DNA of 64,000 bases, from the NCBI RefSeq assembly GCF_000336575.1, contig NZ_AOPO01000005.1, forward strand, positions 186,001 through 250,000, read 5' to 3'. Source of the stretch: Vreelandella titanicae BH1. Its GTDB lineage: Bacteria; Pseudomonadota; Gammaproteobacteria; Pseudomonadales; Halomonadaceae. Positions within the stretch are counted from its first letter, which is position 1. Every line of letters starts with the position of its first letter. Shown in pieces: positions 1 through 8,168 of this stretch. Under the pieces are notes generated by a model. That model made no database searches and was not told the DNA's origin. It was given only the letters and a program-made list of their open reading frames with translations. A program made the translations under genes and the position numbers.

Positions 1-283
1 CAACCCAGCCAAGGTGCCAGCCCAGCCAAAACAGTAGGGGAGCCAGCAGCAGCGGTAGGAAGTTGATGCGATCACGCAGTCGCACGATGCTGATCAGATA
101 AAACGCTGGCAAGGCGACTGCGACGGTGTAGAGCGCCTTAAGCCAGCGCTGGTCGGCGACCAGCCAGTACTCATGGTCGATAGCCAAATGCAGCGCATAG
201 AGCGCACAACCCTGTACAAAGGCGAGAAAAATCAAGCCCAGACTGGTAGCCGGGTCCAGGGTATTTAGGCGATTATCTTCCAT
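1..283 (-). CDS. N-terminal part of a multi-pass membrane protein (DUF4153-like), cut by the window edge
   Basis: The reading frame starts at an ATG and stays open to the first base of the window, so about 94 N-terminal residues are visible. After a short polar start (MEDNRLNTLDP) there are three hydrophobic segments, at about residues 14-33, 49-67 and 73-92. This arrangement resembles the N-terminus of DUF4153-type multi-pass membrane proteins, but I recognise it only by general character. An AG-rich stretch precedes the start. The function of this family is unknown. I am fairly sure it is a gene and unsure of the family. Confidence 0.6.
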   Translation of the reverse strand, partial: MEDNRLNTLDPATSLGLIFLAFVQGCALYALHLAIDHEYWLVADQRWLKALYTVAVALPAFYLISIVRLRDRINFLPLLLAPLLFWLGWHLGWV

Positions 284-491
284 GAAAGCTCTTCTACGAT
301 TGAGTGGCGGCGTGGGGCCCGTAATTCTTCTAAGTAGCTAACGGGCTCTAAGTAATTAACTAGCACTAAGCAACTATAATAACGTGAGAAAGTTACAAAG
401 GTTGCAAAGTGCAAAGATAGATGGCTCGAAATACTGCTAATTAATTATGCTGTGCTTTAGGCGCGTCGTAAAGCCAGGCCAGGGAGGAGCT

Positions 492-830
492 TTGAATCTT
501 CTGTTTATATGCAGCGCAAATAGACTCCGCAGTCCGACGGCTGAACGTATCTTTTCAGCTTACCCCGGTGTTCAAGCAATCGGAGCTGGAACAAGTTCGA
601 GTGCTAAAACGCCGGTTTCTTGGCGCTTAATTGAGTGGGCTGACATCGTTCTAGTGATGGAAAAGAGCCATCGGGATGAAGTCGCCAAGACGTACGGGGA
701 TTTACTCAAGGGGAAAAGGTTAGTTTGCCTGGATATTCCCGATCACTACGAGTTAATGCAGCCTGAACTCATCACCTTGCTCAAGGAAAGGGTTCCGGAG
801 TATGTGCGGTTGTCGGCAGTCGAAACATAG
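492..830 (+). CDS. Low-molecular-weight protein tyrosine phosphatase-like protein (COG4551 type)
   Basis: Residues 7-13 (CSANRLR) form the C-x5-R phosphate-binding loop of low-molecular-weight phosphotyrosine phosphatases, followed by SPTAE as in that family. A later LDIPDHYELM segment matches the acidic loop of the short COG4551 group, whose members are about 105-115 residues long. I chose the TTG at 492 because GGAGG lies about six bases upstream and the protein then starts NLLFICSANR. An upstream ATG at 447 would add 15 residues with no family character. Substrate unknown. It stands alone between a membrane protein gene and a lipoprotein gene. Confidence 0.75.
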   Translation: MNLLFICSANRLRSPTAERIFSAYPGVQAIGAGTSSSAKTPVSWRLIEWADIVLVMEKSHRDEVAKTYGDLLKGKRLVCLDIPDHYELMQPELITLLKERVPEYVRLSAVET

Positions 831-915
831 CGAGGAGCTGGTGCGCCGTAGGATTGATCATAGCGACGAAGAGTCGTTCTCCTCCCATTTCAGGTTTATA
901 TTAAATTATACTTAT

Positions 916-932
916 AAAAAACCTAGTTTTTT
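916..932. terminator. AT-rich hairpin, possible weak terminator
   Basis: Seven-base arms AAAAAAC and GTTTTTT flank a three-base centre in an AT-rich gap between the phosphatase-like gene and the lipoprotein gene. The stem is almost all A-T, so it could be a weak terminator or simply part of the lipoprotein promoter region. Confidence 0.3.
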
Positions 933-991
933 AAAGCTCTGGTCAGGTAAAGTTTACTTGGACTGACATGAGCCATAACCAGGAGTGAAGC

Positions 992-1585
992 ATGTATCGA
1001 GTAGTGATCGTTCTATGTATTTTTTTAGCGGGCTGCACCACAAAACTTTGGGAGCCCAAGCCAGAAAGAGTGATGGCCGTCAACGGCTTCTACGTTAATA
1101 AAGAAACGAACGATTTAGTGGTCACCACGCGGCGTGAAGCTTTTTTGTTTCCCTCTCAGCAGCAACTTGGCCAGGCGCTGATGCTTAGCCGAGAAGTTGA
1201 GTTTCTTCCCGAATTTAGCGGCTTCTCGCTCTCTAGCTCCAATGTGGTGACCGGCAGCATTAAGCTCACACTGCATGAACAGAACCCTTCAGCCGAGCTT
1301 GTCAGTCAATTAACCGCATTGGGCTTTACGAAAAACCCCGTCACCGATAGCTTCCAGTTGATACGGGAGATTAAAGGCGAGCGATATACCATTGAAGGAA
1401 GCTTGCCGCTTGAAAAGCTCGAAAAGGAGTATCAAGTCAGTATGAGCATGCCCAGGGGCCCCATCGATACAGCCGGGCGTGTTATCGCAACGCCAGTTGC
1501 CATTACATTTGATGCGGCCGCAACGGTCGTGGCAATTCCTCTCTTCGCACTCTTTGCGGTGTCACAGGGTTTGCTTGGGCCATGA
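992..1585 (+). CDS. Putative lipoprotein of unknown function
   Basis: The N-terminus is a short lipoprotein signal with lipobox LAGC, cysteine at residue 15, so the mature protein is probably membrane-anchored. The middle (about residues 30-160) is soluble and mixed alpha/beta in character. The last 30 residues (ITFDAAATVVAIPLFALF) are hydrophobic enough to insert in or lie on the membrane. A good ribosome site (AGGAG) precedes the ATG. I do not recognise the family. It appears to be a single-gene unit: the upstream gene ends at 830 and an AT-rich hairpin lies at 916-932. Confidence 0.7.
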   Translation: MYRVVIVLCIFLAGCTTKLWEPKPERVMAVNGFYVNKETNDLVVTTRREAFLFPSQQQLGQALMLSREVEFLPEFSGFSLSSSNVVTGSIKLTLHEQNPSAELVSQLTALGFTKNPVTDSFQLIREIKGERYTIEGSLPLEKLEKEYQVSMSMPRGPIDTAGRVIATPVAITFDAAATVVAIPLFALFAVSQGLLGP

Positions 1586-1741
1586 GTAAACAGAGCGTCT
1601 TAACGAGCTCACAGGGGACGTTTAAAATCTGTTGCCTATAGAGTCAGACTAATGCCTAGGCTTTTTCTGAAAAGTCGGCGTGCACAGGCCAGGCAAGGCC
1701 ACAGTTAAGCTCAGTCCCGTGGCCGATGAACTTGTCCAGCT

Positions 1742-1990
1742 TGTTTTTCATTAGGCCACTGTCCTGATGAATTATCTGCTCGTGATGCGTGAGAACATTC
1801 CTACTTTGGCTATGTAGATTGTGAAGGTTTCGCCGAGATTGTTCACGACTATCAGCGTCGTGGAGTTAATATCTTTTAGAGAATCACTGATAAACCGTGG
1901 GGCCTGCATGAGTTTGGGGTAGTAACACCCGAGGTCATAAGCTTATGTTTGATGAAGATATTGGGCCACCTAAAAACTCAAAAACACTCT
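1742..1990 (+). pseudogene. Remnant of a glyoxalase/bleomycin-resistance (VOC) protein
   Basis: The frame from about 1802 reads FGYVDCEGFAEIVHDYQRRG, then VNIF, a TAG stop at 1877-1879, then RITDKPWGLHEFGVVTPE. After a frame change it continues HKLMFDEDIGPP. The pattern 'TDKPWGxxEFGVxxPxGHxLxFxED' is typical of the C-terminal half of VOC-fold proteins. At least one stop and one frameshift are present and no start or N-terminal half is visible. The stretch from 1586 to about 1740 shows nothing recognisable. This is a decayed gene, not an expressed one. Confidence 0.6.
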
Positions 1991-2066
1991 CTATCTGGTT
2001 CGATTTTTACCATCGCCGCATTTCGTCAGTGTAGGAAACTACATTCCAGCAAAAGTGGTGTGACCC

Positions 2067-2836
2067 GTGATTCCATATGAAGCACAACAAGCGCAATCCA
2101 TCGCGGAAGACGTGCTTGGCGAGTCGATTGTGGGTATTTATCTTTTTGGTTCTGCCGTTGCCGATGGCTTACAGCGTAACAGCGATGTTGATGTTCTGGT
2201 GGCAGTGAGCGACTCACCAACCTGTAAGCAGAGGGAGGCTCTGGTTGCGCAGCTGATGAAGGTCTCTGGCACGATTGGCAATGCACAAGCTACCAGGCCA
2301 GTAGAGCTGACGGTCATCACGATCTCTGATGTTGTGCCCTGGCGGTTCCCGCGCGGGCGGAACTTATATACGGTGAGTGGTTGCGGGATGAGTTCGAGGC
2401 AGGGCACATCCCGAAACCAGCCTGTGATCCTGATCTGGCGATTGTGCTGAAAAAGGTGATCGATAACAGCCTGCCGCTATATGGGATCAACGCCGCTGAG
2501 GTGTTTGAGCCAGTGCCAATGGCTGATGTCCAAAGAGCGATTCGTGATTCCTTGCCTACGTTGCTGGCAGAGACAGCAGGTGATGAACGCAATGTGCTCT
2601 TAACCTTGTCTCGCATGTGGCTGACCGTAGCAACGGGTGATATTGCTTCAAAAGATGTGGCAGCAGAGTGGGCAAAGGAACAGCTGGCAAAGGAAGATGC
2701 GGCTTTATTGGACTACGCTAAGCAAGGCTACCTCGGAAAGGTCGTCGACCAATGGCAGGGGAAGCAGGGGGAGTTCCAGGCGCTAATTTGTTCCATGCGG
2801 CAATCCATCGAAACGTGCCTTGCCACCCCGCATTGA
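2067..2836 (+). pseudogene. aadA: Aminoglycoside adenylyltransferase (AadA/ANT(3'')-like) with one frameshift
   Basis: The first part (GTG start) has the nucleotidyltransferase motif GSAVADGLQRNSDVDVLV, followed by RPVELTVI and VVPWRFP. The frame is lost at about 2350, where one base appears to be missing: the next frame continues ARAELIYGEWLRDEFEAG and then GDERNVLLTLSRMWLTVATG, KDVAAEWA and an AYLG-like YLGK segment, all as in AadA. Joined, the two parts give about 256 residues, the usual AadA length. The family adenylylates streptomycin and spectinomycin. With one frameshift it is probably inactive, unless the base loss is a sequencing error. There is no integron context. Confidence 0.8.
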
Positions 2837-2972
2837 TAGAAGCGCTGACCCTTACCGAAAGGGAGGTGACTATGGTGCTACTCAAGCACTGAGTCGGCTA
2901 TTGGTATCAACCCATGAATTAGATCTTTCTGCGGAGCGAGAACAAACGGGCTTTAAAGAAGAAGGGCCAAAT

Positions 2973-3656
2973 ATGCCAACAACTAAACACCCTTTACCGC
3001 AAGTTGTCTCCCCTGAAGAGTGGGAGGCGGCACTCAACCGATTGCTCATTAAAGAAAAAGAACACACTCGGGCACGCGATGCCTTGAGCGCTGAGCGGCG
3101 CAAGCTACCCATGGTGAAAATGGAAAAGCCTTATGTCTTCCAGGGCGATGAGGGCAGTGTGTCCTTCCTTGACTTGTTCGCTGGGCGACGTCAACTGATT
3201 GTTTACCATTTCATGTTTGCCCCCGATTGGAAGGCGGGGTGTGATGGGTGCTCGTGGGTGGCCGATGCCATGACGCACCCGGCGCACCTCCATGCACGTG
3301 ACACTTCGCTGGTAATGGTGTCACGCGCTCCGCTAGAGAAAATCAATCAATATAAGACGCGCATGGGCTGGACGATTCCCTGGTACTCCTCTTACGGAAG
3401 CGACTTCAACGAGGATGTCGGCGCAACGACAGAGGAGGGCGAAAGGCATGGCGCGAGTGTCTTCCTCCGCGATGGAAACGACATTTATCGTACCTACTTT
3501 ACCGGTGCCCGTGGCGTCGAATATTTAGGTAGCCACTGGACATACCTGGATTTGACGCCGTTTGGTCGCCAGGAAACCTGGGAGGACTCACCGGAAGGTT
3601 GGCCACAGACGAAGCCGTATGTGTGGAACCGCCGCCACGACGAGTATGGCGGCTGA
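2973..3656 (+). CDS. DUF899 family thioredoxin-like protein
   Basis: The 227-residue product starts MPTTKHPLPQVVSPEEW and contains the DUF899 hallmarks: RRKLPMVKMEKPY, LFAGRRQLIVYHFMF, GCDGCSW with a Cys-x-x-Cys pair, APLEKINQYKTRMGW and YLDLTPFGRQE near the end. These proteins have a thioredoxin-like fold and unknown chemistry. I chose the ATG at 2973 (AAGAAGAAGGG upstream) and not the in-frame ATG at 2820, since the 51 extra residues have no family character and overlap the aadA remnant. The gene looks intact and stands alone. Confidence 0.85.
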   Translation: MPTTKHPLPQVVSPEEWEAALNRLLIKEKEHTRARDALSAERRKLPMVKMEKPYVFQGDEGSVSFLDLFAGRRQLIVYHFMFAPDWKAGCDGCSWVADAMTHPAHLHARDTSLVMVSRAPLEKINQYKTRMGWTIPWYSSYGSDFNEDVGATTEEGERHGASVFLRDGNDIYRTYFTGARGVEYLGSHWTYLDLTPFGRQETWEDSPEGWPQTKPYVWNRRHDEYGG

Positions 3657-3839
3657 AACTCATATGTGAGCTAAACAACCATTGAAGTGAGGCGTTTTTT
3701 TGCAGATTGTGCATGTGTTTCAAAGGCCGTTCTGTTCAAGCGTTAGTTTGCAATCAATGGCAATTTAAGAACACCTTCCCTCCAAATGAAATCGAGGAGT
3801 GAGGATTGCCCCGGGGCCGCTTTTATCTAGAGCTTTGTT

Positions 3840-4367
3840 ATGCAGCGTAATACGCAACCCTCCTTTAACACCAATCATCTAACGCTCCGGCCACGGAGGC
3901 TAAGTGATCTCGAAGAGTGTTTGAGAATGGATCGTGATCCAGAGGTAACGCGGTTCGTCCAGGGGCCTTGGCATAAGCCTAGCGCTCATAGAAGCTTTGT
4001 GGTTGAGCGGATTGAGCAAGTGTATCCCTCTGGGCTGGGCTATTGGACGATCCGTGATCGTGAAACAGAAAAATTCTACGGTTGGGTTCTTTTAATTCCT
4101 TACCATGTGCTAAAGCCTGAAGTAGAGATCGGTTGGCGCTTAGTCAGGGATGCGTGGGGTAAAGGGGTCGCTACAGAGGCAGCGAAGATTATTCTTGAGC
4201 ATGGGCTCAACACCGTTGGGCTTCCTCGCATAGTTGCGGATATAGACCCACAGAATATTGCGTCAGCTCGCGTAGCCGAAAAAATTGGTATGAAATATGT
4301 CGAGGATCGCATCTTAGGTGGCAGTAAATTTCTTTCGTTTCAAAGCAGATCTATAGTAGCTGTATAA
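3840..4367 (+). CDS. GNAT family N-acetyltransferase (RimJ/RimL type)
   Basis: The 175-residue protein opens with the RimJ/RimL-like pattern TNHLTLRPRRLSDLEE. It has the acetyl-CoA binding loop at residues 103-111 (RDAWGKGVA) and the C-terminal signature DPQNIASARVAEKIGM at 136-151. It should transfer an acetyl group from acetyl-CoA to an amine; the acceptor cannot be read from the sequence. No strong ribosome site is visible. It is monocistronic, followed by gene fragments. Confidence 0.8.
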   Translation: MQRNTQPSFNTNHLTLRPRRLSDLEECLRMDRDPEVTRFVQGPWHKPSAHRSFVVERIEQVYPSGLGYWTIRDRETEKFYGWVLLIPYHVLKPEVEIGWRLVRDAWGKGVATEAAKIILEHGLNTVGLPRIVADIDPQNIASARVAEKIGMKYVEDRILGGSKFLSFQSRSIVAV

Positions 4368-4421
4368 CCTGAAGCTCAGTCTGATCACCTCGGTTTGCAA
4401 TCTTATAAGGAACCGAAAAAA

Positions 4422-4530
4422 CTAAGCCTTAAAAAGCTCTTCAACCATAATATCAATAAATACCCGTAGCTTGGGGGGGGGCCAAGTGTTTGCTGGAGGG
4501 CCATAGCTTATAGTGATCACCACTCTCCTA
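4422..4530 (-). pseudogene. C-terminal remnant of a LysR-type regulator
   Basis: On the minus strand one frame reads RRVVITISYGPPANTW, a run of three prolines, then KLRVFIDIMVEELFKA and a stop at 4424-4422. The end pattern (PKxRVFIDxxVExL) is the usual last helix of LysR effector domains. The proline run comes from a tract of nine Gs at 4473-4481. No upstream part of the gene exists; the next bases belong to another remnant on the plus strand. Confidence 0.5.
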
Positions 4531-4659
4531 ACGCAACCTCTCTCATCACCCAAATGCGTTGGCACGGAGGTCACCATCTATGACCCCGATCTTGATTCCT
4601 TAAGAGTGTGCGCTGATCGAATTGTGGCGTGTCTCACTGAAGCCTTTTCGACAGGTTAA
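4531..4659 (+). pseudogene. C-terminal remnant of an arginase/agmatinase-family protein
   Basis: The frame reads SPKCVGTEVTIYDPDLDSLR, then VCADRIVACLTEAF and a TAA stop. The core VTIYDPDLDxxxxxADRIVxCL matches the last strand and helix of arginase-family ureohydrolases. About 40 residues remain and the metal-binding part is missing. It abuts the LysR remnant directly. Confidence 0.5.
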
Positions 4660-4677
4660 AAATGTCTAAAGAGAGCT

Positions 4678-4788
4678 ATGACAAAAAATGCTAACGCCCC
4701 CGAGCCTCCATACCATGTGGTTATTTTTAGCAGCCATCGCACTGAGGGAGGAAACGGAGGCGCGGAAATGGCTTCTTCGGATTATTGA
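4678..4788 (+). pseudogene. Truncated antibiotic-biosynthesis-monooxygenase (ABM)-domain protein, N-terminal piece
   Basis: An ATG-started frame of 36 residues contains APEPPYHVVIFSSHRTEG and then GGAEMASSDY before TGA. ABM-domain proteins often begin EPPYYAVIFxSxRTEGxxGYxxMA, so this is the first third of such a gene. It is cut four bases before the 3' end of the neighbouring LysR gene. The junction probably marks one border of the inserted LysR-MFS-reductase module. Confidence 0.55.
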
Positions 4789-4791
4789 CAC

Positions 4792-5715
4792 TTACTGATT
4801 TTCCCGTCGCAACGCCCAGACAGGATGTTCAGCTAGGCGCTCTTCCAGAAACGCTACAAACGCCCTTACCCGAGGCGGCACCAGCTGCCGCTGGGGCATC
4901 ACCGCGTAGATACCGGTTTCCGTTAATCGGTAATCCGGCAATACCACGCTCAATTGACCGCTGCGCAGGTATTCGTGGATGTGCCACACCGAGTGCTGTG
5001 CGATGCCCAGGCCGCCGAGTACCGCCTCGGTGAGCATTTCACCCTGATTGCTGCGTATGCGGCCGCCTACCTGTACCGCCTCGCTTTGCCCTTGTTTGTC
5101 GGTGAGATGCCAGATGTCCTGCCGACGCCGACTGCTGGAAAGTACCAGGCATTGGTGATCGGCCAGGTCGCCGGGGTGTTGTGGGGTGCCGTGGCGTTTC
5201 AGGTAGTCGGGAGAGGCGCACAGTACCCGCTCGTCGTCGGCCAGGCGTCGCGCCACCAAACTGGAATCTTCCAGAATGCCGATGCGAATGCCCAGATCGT
5301 AGCCCTCGCCCACCAGATCCACTACTTGGTCAGTCAGGCCGACACACAGATCCAGCCGGGGATAACGGTTAAGGAACTCGGGCAACAGCGGCGAAATGTA
5401 CTGACGCCCGAAGGAGTGGGGTAGGGTGACGCGCAGGGTGCCGGTGACGTTGTCGGCGCCGCTGCGTAGATCCTGGGTGAGTGCTTCCAGCCCCTCCACT
5501 AGATCGCGGCCCTGTTCCGCCAGCGCCAACCCCTCGGGGGTGGGGTGAAGGCGTCGGGTTGTGCGGTGCAGTAGTCGTACATTGAGGCCCTTTTCCAACC
5601 GCTGCAGACGTTGACTGGCCACGGCCACCGAGAGGTCAAGGCTGCGGGCGGCGGCGCTGATCGTACCCAGATCCACCACGCGAAGAAAGAGAGCGATGTC
5701 GCTTAGACGATCCAT
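4792..5715 (-). CDS. LysR-family transcriptional regulator, divergent from an MFS pump
   Basis: The 307-residue protein has the N-terminal winged helix-turn-helix (about residues 1-60: FLRVVDLGTISAAARSLDLS, SQRLQRLEKGLNVRLLHRTT) and a LysR effector-binding domain (about 90-295). It reads away from the MFS gene at 5813. A perfect inverted repeat lies between them at 5729-5743, so it probably controls the MFS-reductase pair and itself. It belongs to the large DsdC/CrgA-like group; the inducer is unknown. The gene is intact and GC-rich compared with the fragments before it. Confidence 0.9.
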   Translation of the reverse strand: MDRLSDIALFLRVVDLGTISAAARSLDLSVAVASQRLQRLEKGLNVRLLHRTTRRLHPTPEGLALAEQGRDLVEGLEALTQDLRSGADNVTGTLRVTLPHSFGRQYISPLLPEFLNRYPRLDLCVGLTDQVVDLVGEGYDLGIRIGILEDSSLVARRLADDERVLCASPDYLKRHGTPQHPGDLADHQCLVLSSSRRRQDIWHLTDKQGQSEAVQVGGRIRSNQGEMLTEAVLGGLGIAQHSVWHIHEYLRSGQLSVVLPDYRLTETGIYAVMPQRQLVPPRVRAFVAFLEERLAEHPVWALRRENQ

Positions 5716-5728
5716 GATGGTCTCATTA

Positions 5729-5743
5729 TCAATAAAATATTGA
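5729..5743. promoter_or_regulatory. Inverted repeat, candidate LysR operator
   Basis: TCAATAAAATATTGA has perfect five-base arms and lies between the divergent LysR and MFS genes, 13 bases upstream of the LysR start. LysR proteins usually bind such interrupted dyads in the shared regulatory region. The role is inferred from position. Confidence 0.45.
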
Positions 5744-5812
5744 AAGTCATTAAAGATCCTAAAGGTATCAAGGAGGGTGATGCAGGTCTAGCATTCGCCT
5801 CATCATTCCCTG

Positions 5813-7039
5813 ATGGACGTTTTGATGATGACTTCAACCTCTTCGCGCCCGATCCCCTGGGCGCTCTACGCTTTGACCATTGGTGCCTTCGGCATCGGCA
5901 CCACCGAGTTCGTGATCATGGGGGTGCTGGAGCAAGTGGCCGCCGATCTGGATGTGAGCATCCGCCAAGCGGGCCTGCTGATCTCCGGATATGCCCTGGG
6001 TGTGTTCGTGGGCGCGCCGTTGCTCACCATTGCCAGTGCCCGCTGGCCTCGCAAGAAGGTGCTGGTGGCGTTGATGGTTATTTTTACCCTCGGCAACCTG
6101 GCCTGCGCGCTGGCTCCGAACTACTCGATGCTGATGGTTGCCCGGGTGGCGACCTCCCTAGCACACGGCACTTTTTTCGGCGTCGGTTCGGTGGTCGCCA
6201 CTGGCCTGGTGGCGCCGGACAAACGGGCCAGTGCCATCGCCACGATGTTCACCGGCTTGACCGTGGCGACGCTGCTGGGCGTGCCCGCTGGCGCTTGGCT
6301 GGGGCACGAATATGGCTGGCGCACCACCTTCTGGGCAATCACCGGTGTGGGCGTACTGGCGACCCTGGTGATCGCCCTCATGGTGCCTCGCGACAGCGGT
6401 GACGGAGAGGTATTGGGTTGGCAAAAGAGTCTGGCGTCGATCGGTCGACCCACGGTGTTGCTGGGGTTGCTGATGACAGCGCTTGGCATCGCCGGGGTGT
6501 TCACCGTGTTTACCTACATCCAGCCGATGCTGACCGGCATCGCCGGTTTCTCCCAGGATGCGGTGTCGCTGATTCTGCTGGTATTCGGCGTTGGCATGAT
6601 CGTCGGTAACCTGCTCGGCGGGCGTCTCGCGGATCGGGGGCTGGCACCGGCCCTGATTATCACATTGGCAGTGCTGGCGGCGGTGCTGGGTCTGTTTCCT
6701 TTTGCGCTCGGCTATCAGTGGACAACGGTGGTCTTCGTCGGCCTGCTGGGCATGGCCGGTTTCGCTACGGTGGCGCCCTTGCAACTGTGGGTACTTAACC
6801 GGGCGGAAGGCGCGGCCAGCCTGGCGTCCAGCTTCAATATCGGTGCGTTCAATCTGGGCAATGCCATTGGTGCGGGCTTGGGCGGTGTGGTGATTGAGCG
6901 CAGCGGCAGCTTTACCGCCGTGCCTGGCGCCGCCGCACTGGTTGCTCTTACCGGACTGGCGGTGGCCGTTTGGGCCATCAAACGTGAGCATGGCGAGTCC
7001 CTTCGGCCCGCCCCGGCAATTTCCTGCGAACAGGAGTGA
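5813..7039 (+). CDS. MFS transporter, DHA1 drug/sugar efflux type (YdhP/AraJ-like)
   Basis: The 408-residue product has twelve hydrophobic segments. It opens with IPWALYALTIGAFGIGTTEF VIMG, the typical start of DHA1 efflux proteins related to YdhP and AraJ. The loop GRLADRGLAPA and the arginine-rich loop RWPRKK fit MFS topology. Likely a proton-driven exporter; the substrate cannot be told. The start is uncertain: ATG at 5813 or 5828 (MTSTSSRPIPW). The stop overlaps the aldo/keto reductase start region, so the two genes are probably cotranscribed and translationally coupled. Confidence 0.85.
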   Translation: MDVLMMTSTSSRPIPWALYALTIGAFGIGTTEFVIMGVLEQVAADLDVSIRQAGLLISGYALGVFVGAPLLTIASARWPRKKVLVALMVIFTLGNLACALAPNYSMLMVARVATSLAHGTFFGVGSVVATGLVAPDKRASAIATMFTGLTVATLLGVPAGAWLGHEYGWRTTFWAITGVGVLATLVIALMVPRDSGDGEVLGWQKSLASIGRPTVLLGLLMTALGIAGVFTVFTYIQPMLTGIAGFSQDAVSLILLVFGVGMIVGNLLGGRLADRGLAPALIITLAVLAAVLGLFPFALGYQWTTVVFVGLLGMAGFATVAPLQLWVLNRAEGAASLASSFNIGAFNLGNAIGAGLGGVVIERSGSFTAVPGAAALVALTGLAVAVWAIKREHGESLRPAPAISCEQE

Positions 7040-7044
7040 GTGTG

Positions 7045-8076
7045 ATGGAATATCGTTATCTAGGGCGGTCTGGTTTCAAGGTGCCTGCATTGGGTTTCGG
7101 GGCCGGCACCTTCGGTGGCAAGGGGCCGCTGTTCAGTGCCTGGGGCAATACCGATGTTGCGCAAGCGAAGCGGCTGATCGATATATGTCTGGACGCTGGG
7201 GTCAATCTGTTCGACTCCGCAGATGTTTATTCCGATGGTGCATCGGAAGCGATCCTTGGTGCGGCGATCAAAGGCCGTCGTGACCGGGTGATCGTGTCCA
7301 CGAAACTGTCACTACGCAGCGGGGATGACGCCAATGACGTGGGCAGCTCTCGACACCACTTGATCCGCGCCACCGAGCGCGCACTAAAAAGGCTGGGAAC
7401 CGATTATATCGATGTGCTGCAACTGCATCACTTCGATGCCATGACCCCGGTGGAGGAGGTGATGTCCGCACTGGATGATCTGGTGCGGGCTGGCAAGGTT
7501 CGCTACCTGGGGGCGTCCAATTTCTCTGGCTGGCAGTTGATGAAGTCCCAAAGCGTTGCTGAGCGTTATGGCTATGCGCGCTTCGTGGCGAACCAGACGT
7601 ATTACTCCCTGGTGGGCAGAGATTACGAGTGGGAGCTGATGCCATTGGGGCAGGATCAAGGCCTGGGTGCTCTGGTGTGGAGCCCGCTGGGCTGGGGCCG
7701 CCTGACCGGTAAGATTCGTCGCGGCCAACCACTGCCCGTCGGGAGCCGTCTTCACGAGACCGAAGGATTCGCGCCACCTGTGCCGAATGAAAGACTGTAC
7801 CGGGTACTGGACGTGCTATTCGAGATCGCTGACGAAGTCGGCAAGAGCGTGCCCCAGGTAGCGATTAACTGGTTGCTGCGCCGTCCGACGGTGTCATCGG
7901 TTTTGATAGGTGCCCGGGACGAAACCCAGTTACGGCAGAATCTTGGTGCGGTTGGCTGGCGCCTTGATGAGTCTCAGATTGCACGATTAGACGTGGCGAG
8001 CGCGGTAACTCCACCTTACCCCTATTATCCCTATTGGAACGGCCAGTTCGCTGAGCGTAATCCACCACTGGTATGA
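7045..8076 (+). CDS. Aldo/keto reductase
   Basis: The protein (343 residues from the ATG) has the aldo/keto reductase tetrad: Asp57 and Tyr62 in NLFDSADVYSDG, Lys87 in VSTKLS, and His128 in VLQLHHFD. KVRYLGASNFSGWQ and WSPLGWGRLTGKI are also family signatures. It should reduce carbonyl compounds with NADPH. I chose the ATG at 7045 because AGGAG lies eight bases upstream; a GTG at 7036 is also in frame and overlaps the MFS stop. It forms an operon with the MFS pump, which suggests linked detoxification and export. Confidence 0.88.
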   Translation: MEYRYLGRSGFKVPALGFGAGTFGGKGPLFSAWGNTDVAQAKRLIDICLDAGVNLFDSADVYSDGASEAILGAAIKGRRDRVIVSTKLSLRSGDDANDVGSSRHHLIRATERALKRLGTDYIDVLQLHHFDAMTPVEEVMSALDDLVRAGKVRYLGASNFSGWQLMKSQSVAERYGYARFVANQTYYSLVGRDYEWELMPLGQDQGLGALVWSPLGWGRLTGKIRRGQPLPVGSRLHETEGFAPPVPNERLYRVLDVLFEIADEVGKSVPQVAINWLLRRPTVSSVLIGARDETQLRQNLGAVGWRLDESQIARLDVASAVTPPYPYYPYWNGQFAERNPPLV

Positions 8077-8168
8077 CTGAAATAAACTGAAAAAGCCGGG
8101 CCCACGACAGGCACGGCGACTGAGGGGGGACCACCTCGGGTGAACGTTGCACTATTTATTACAACCAG

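Noticed and set aside
6158..6991. 277-residue minus-strand frame inside the MFS gene
   Set aside because: Antisense to a strongly supported transporter, no domain, and an unnatural composition.
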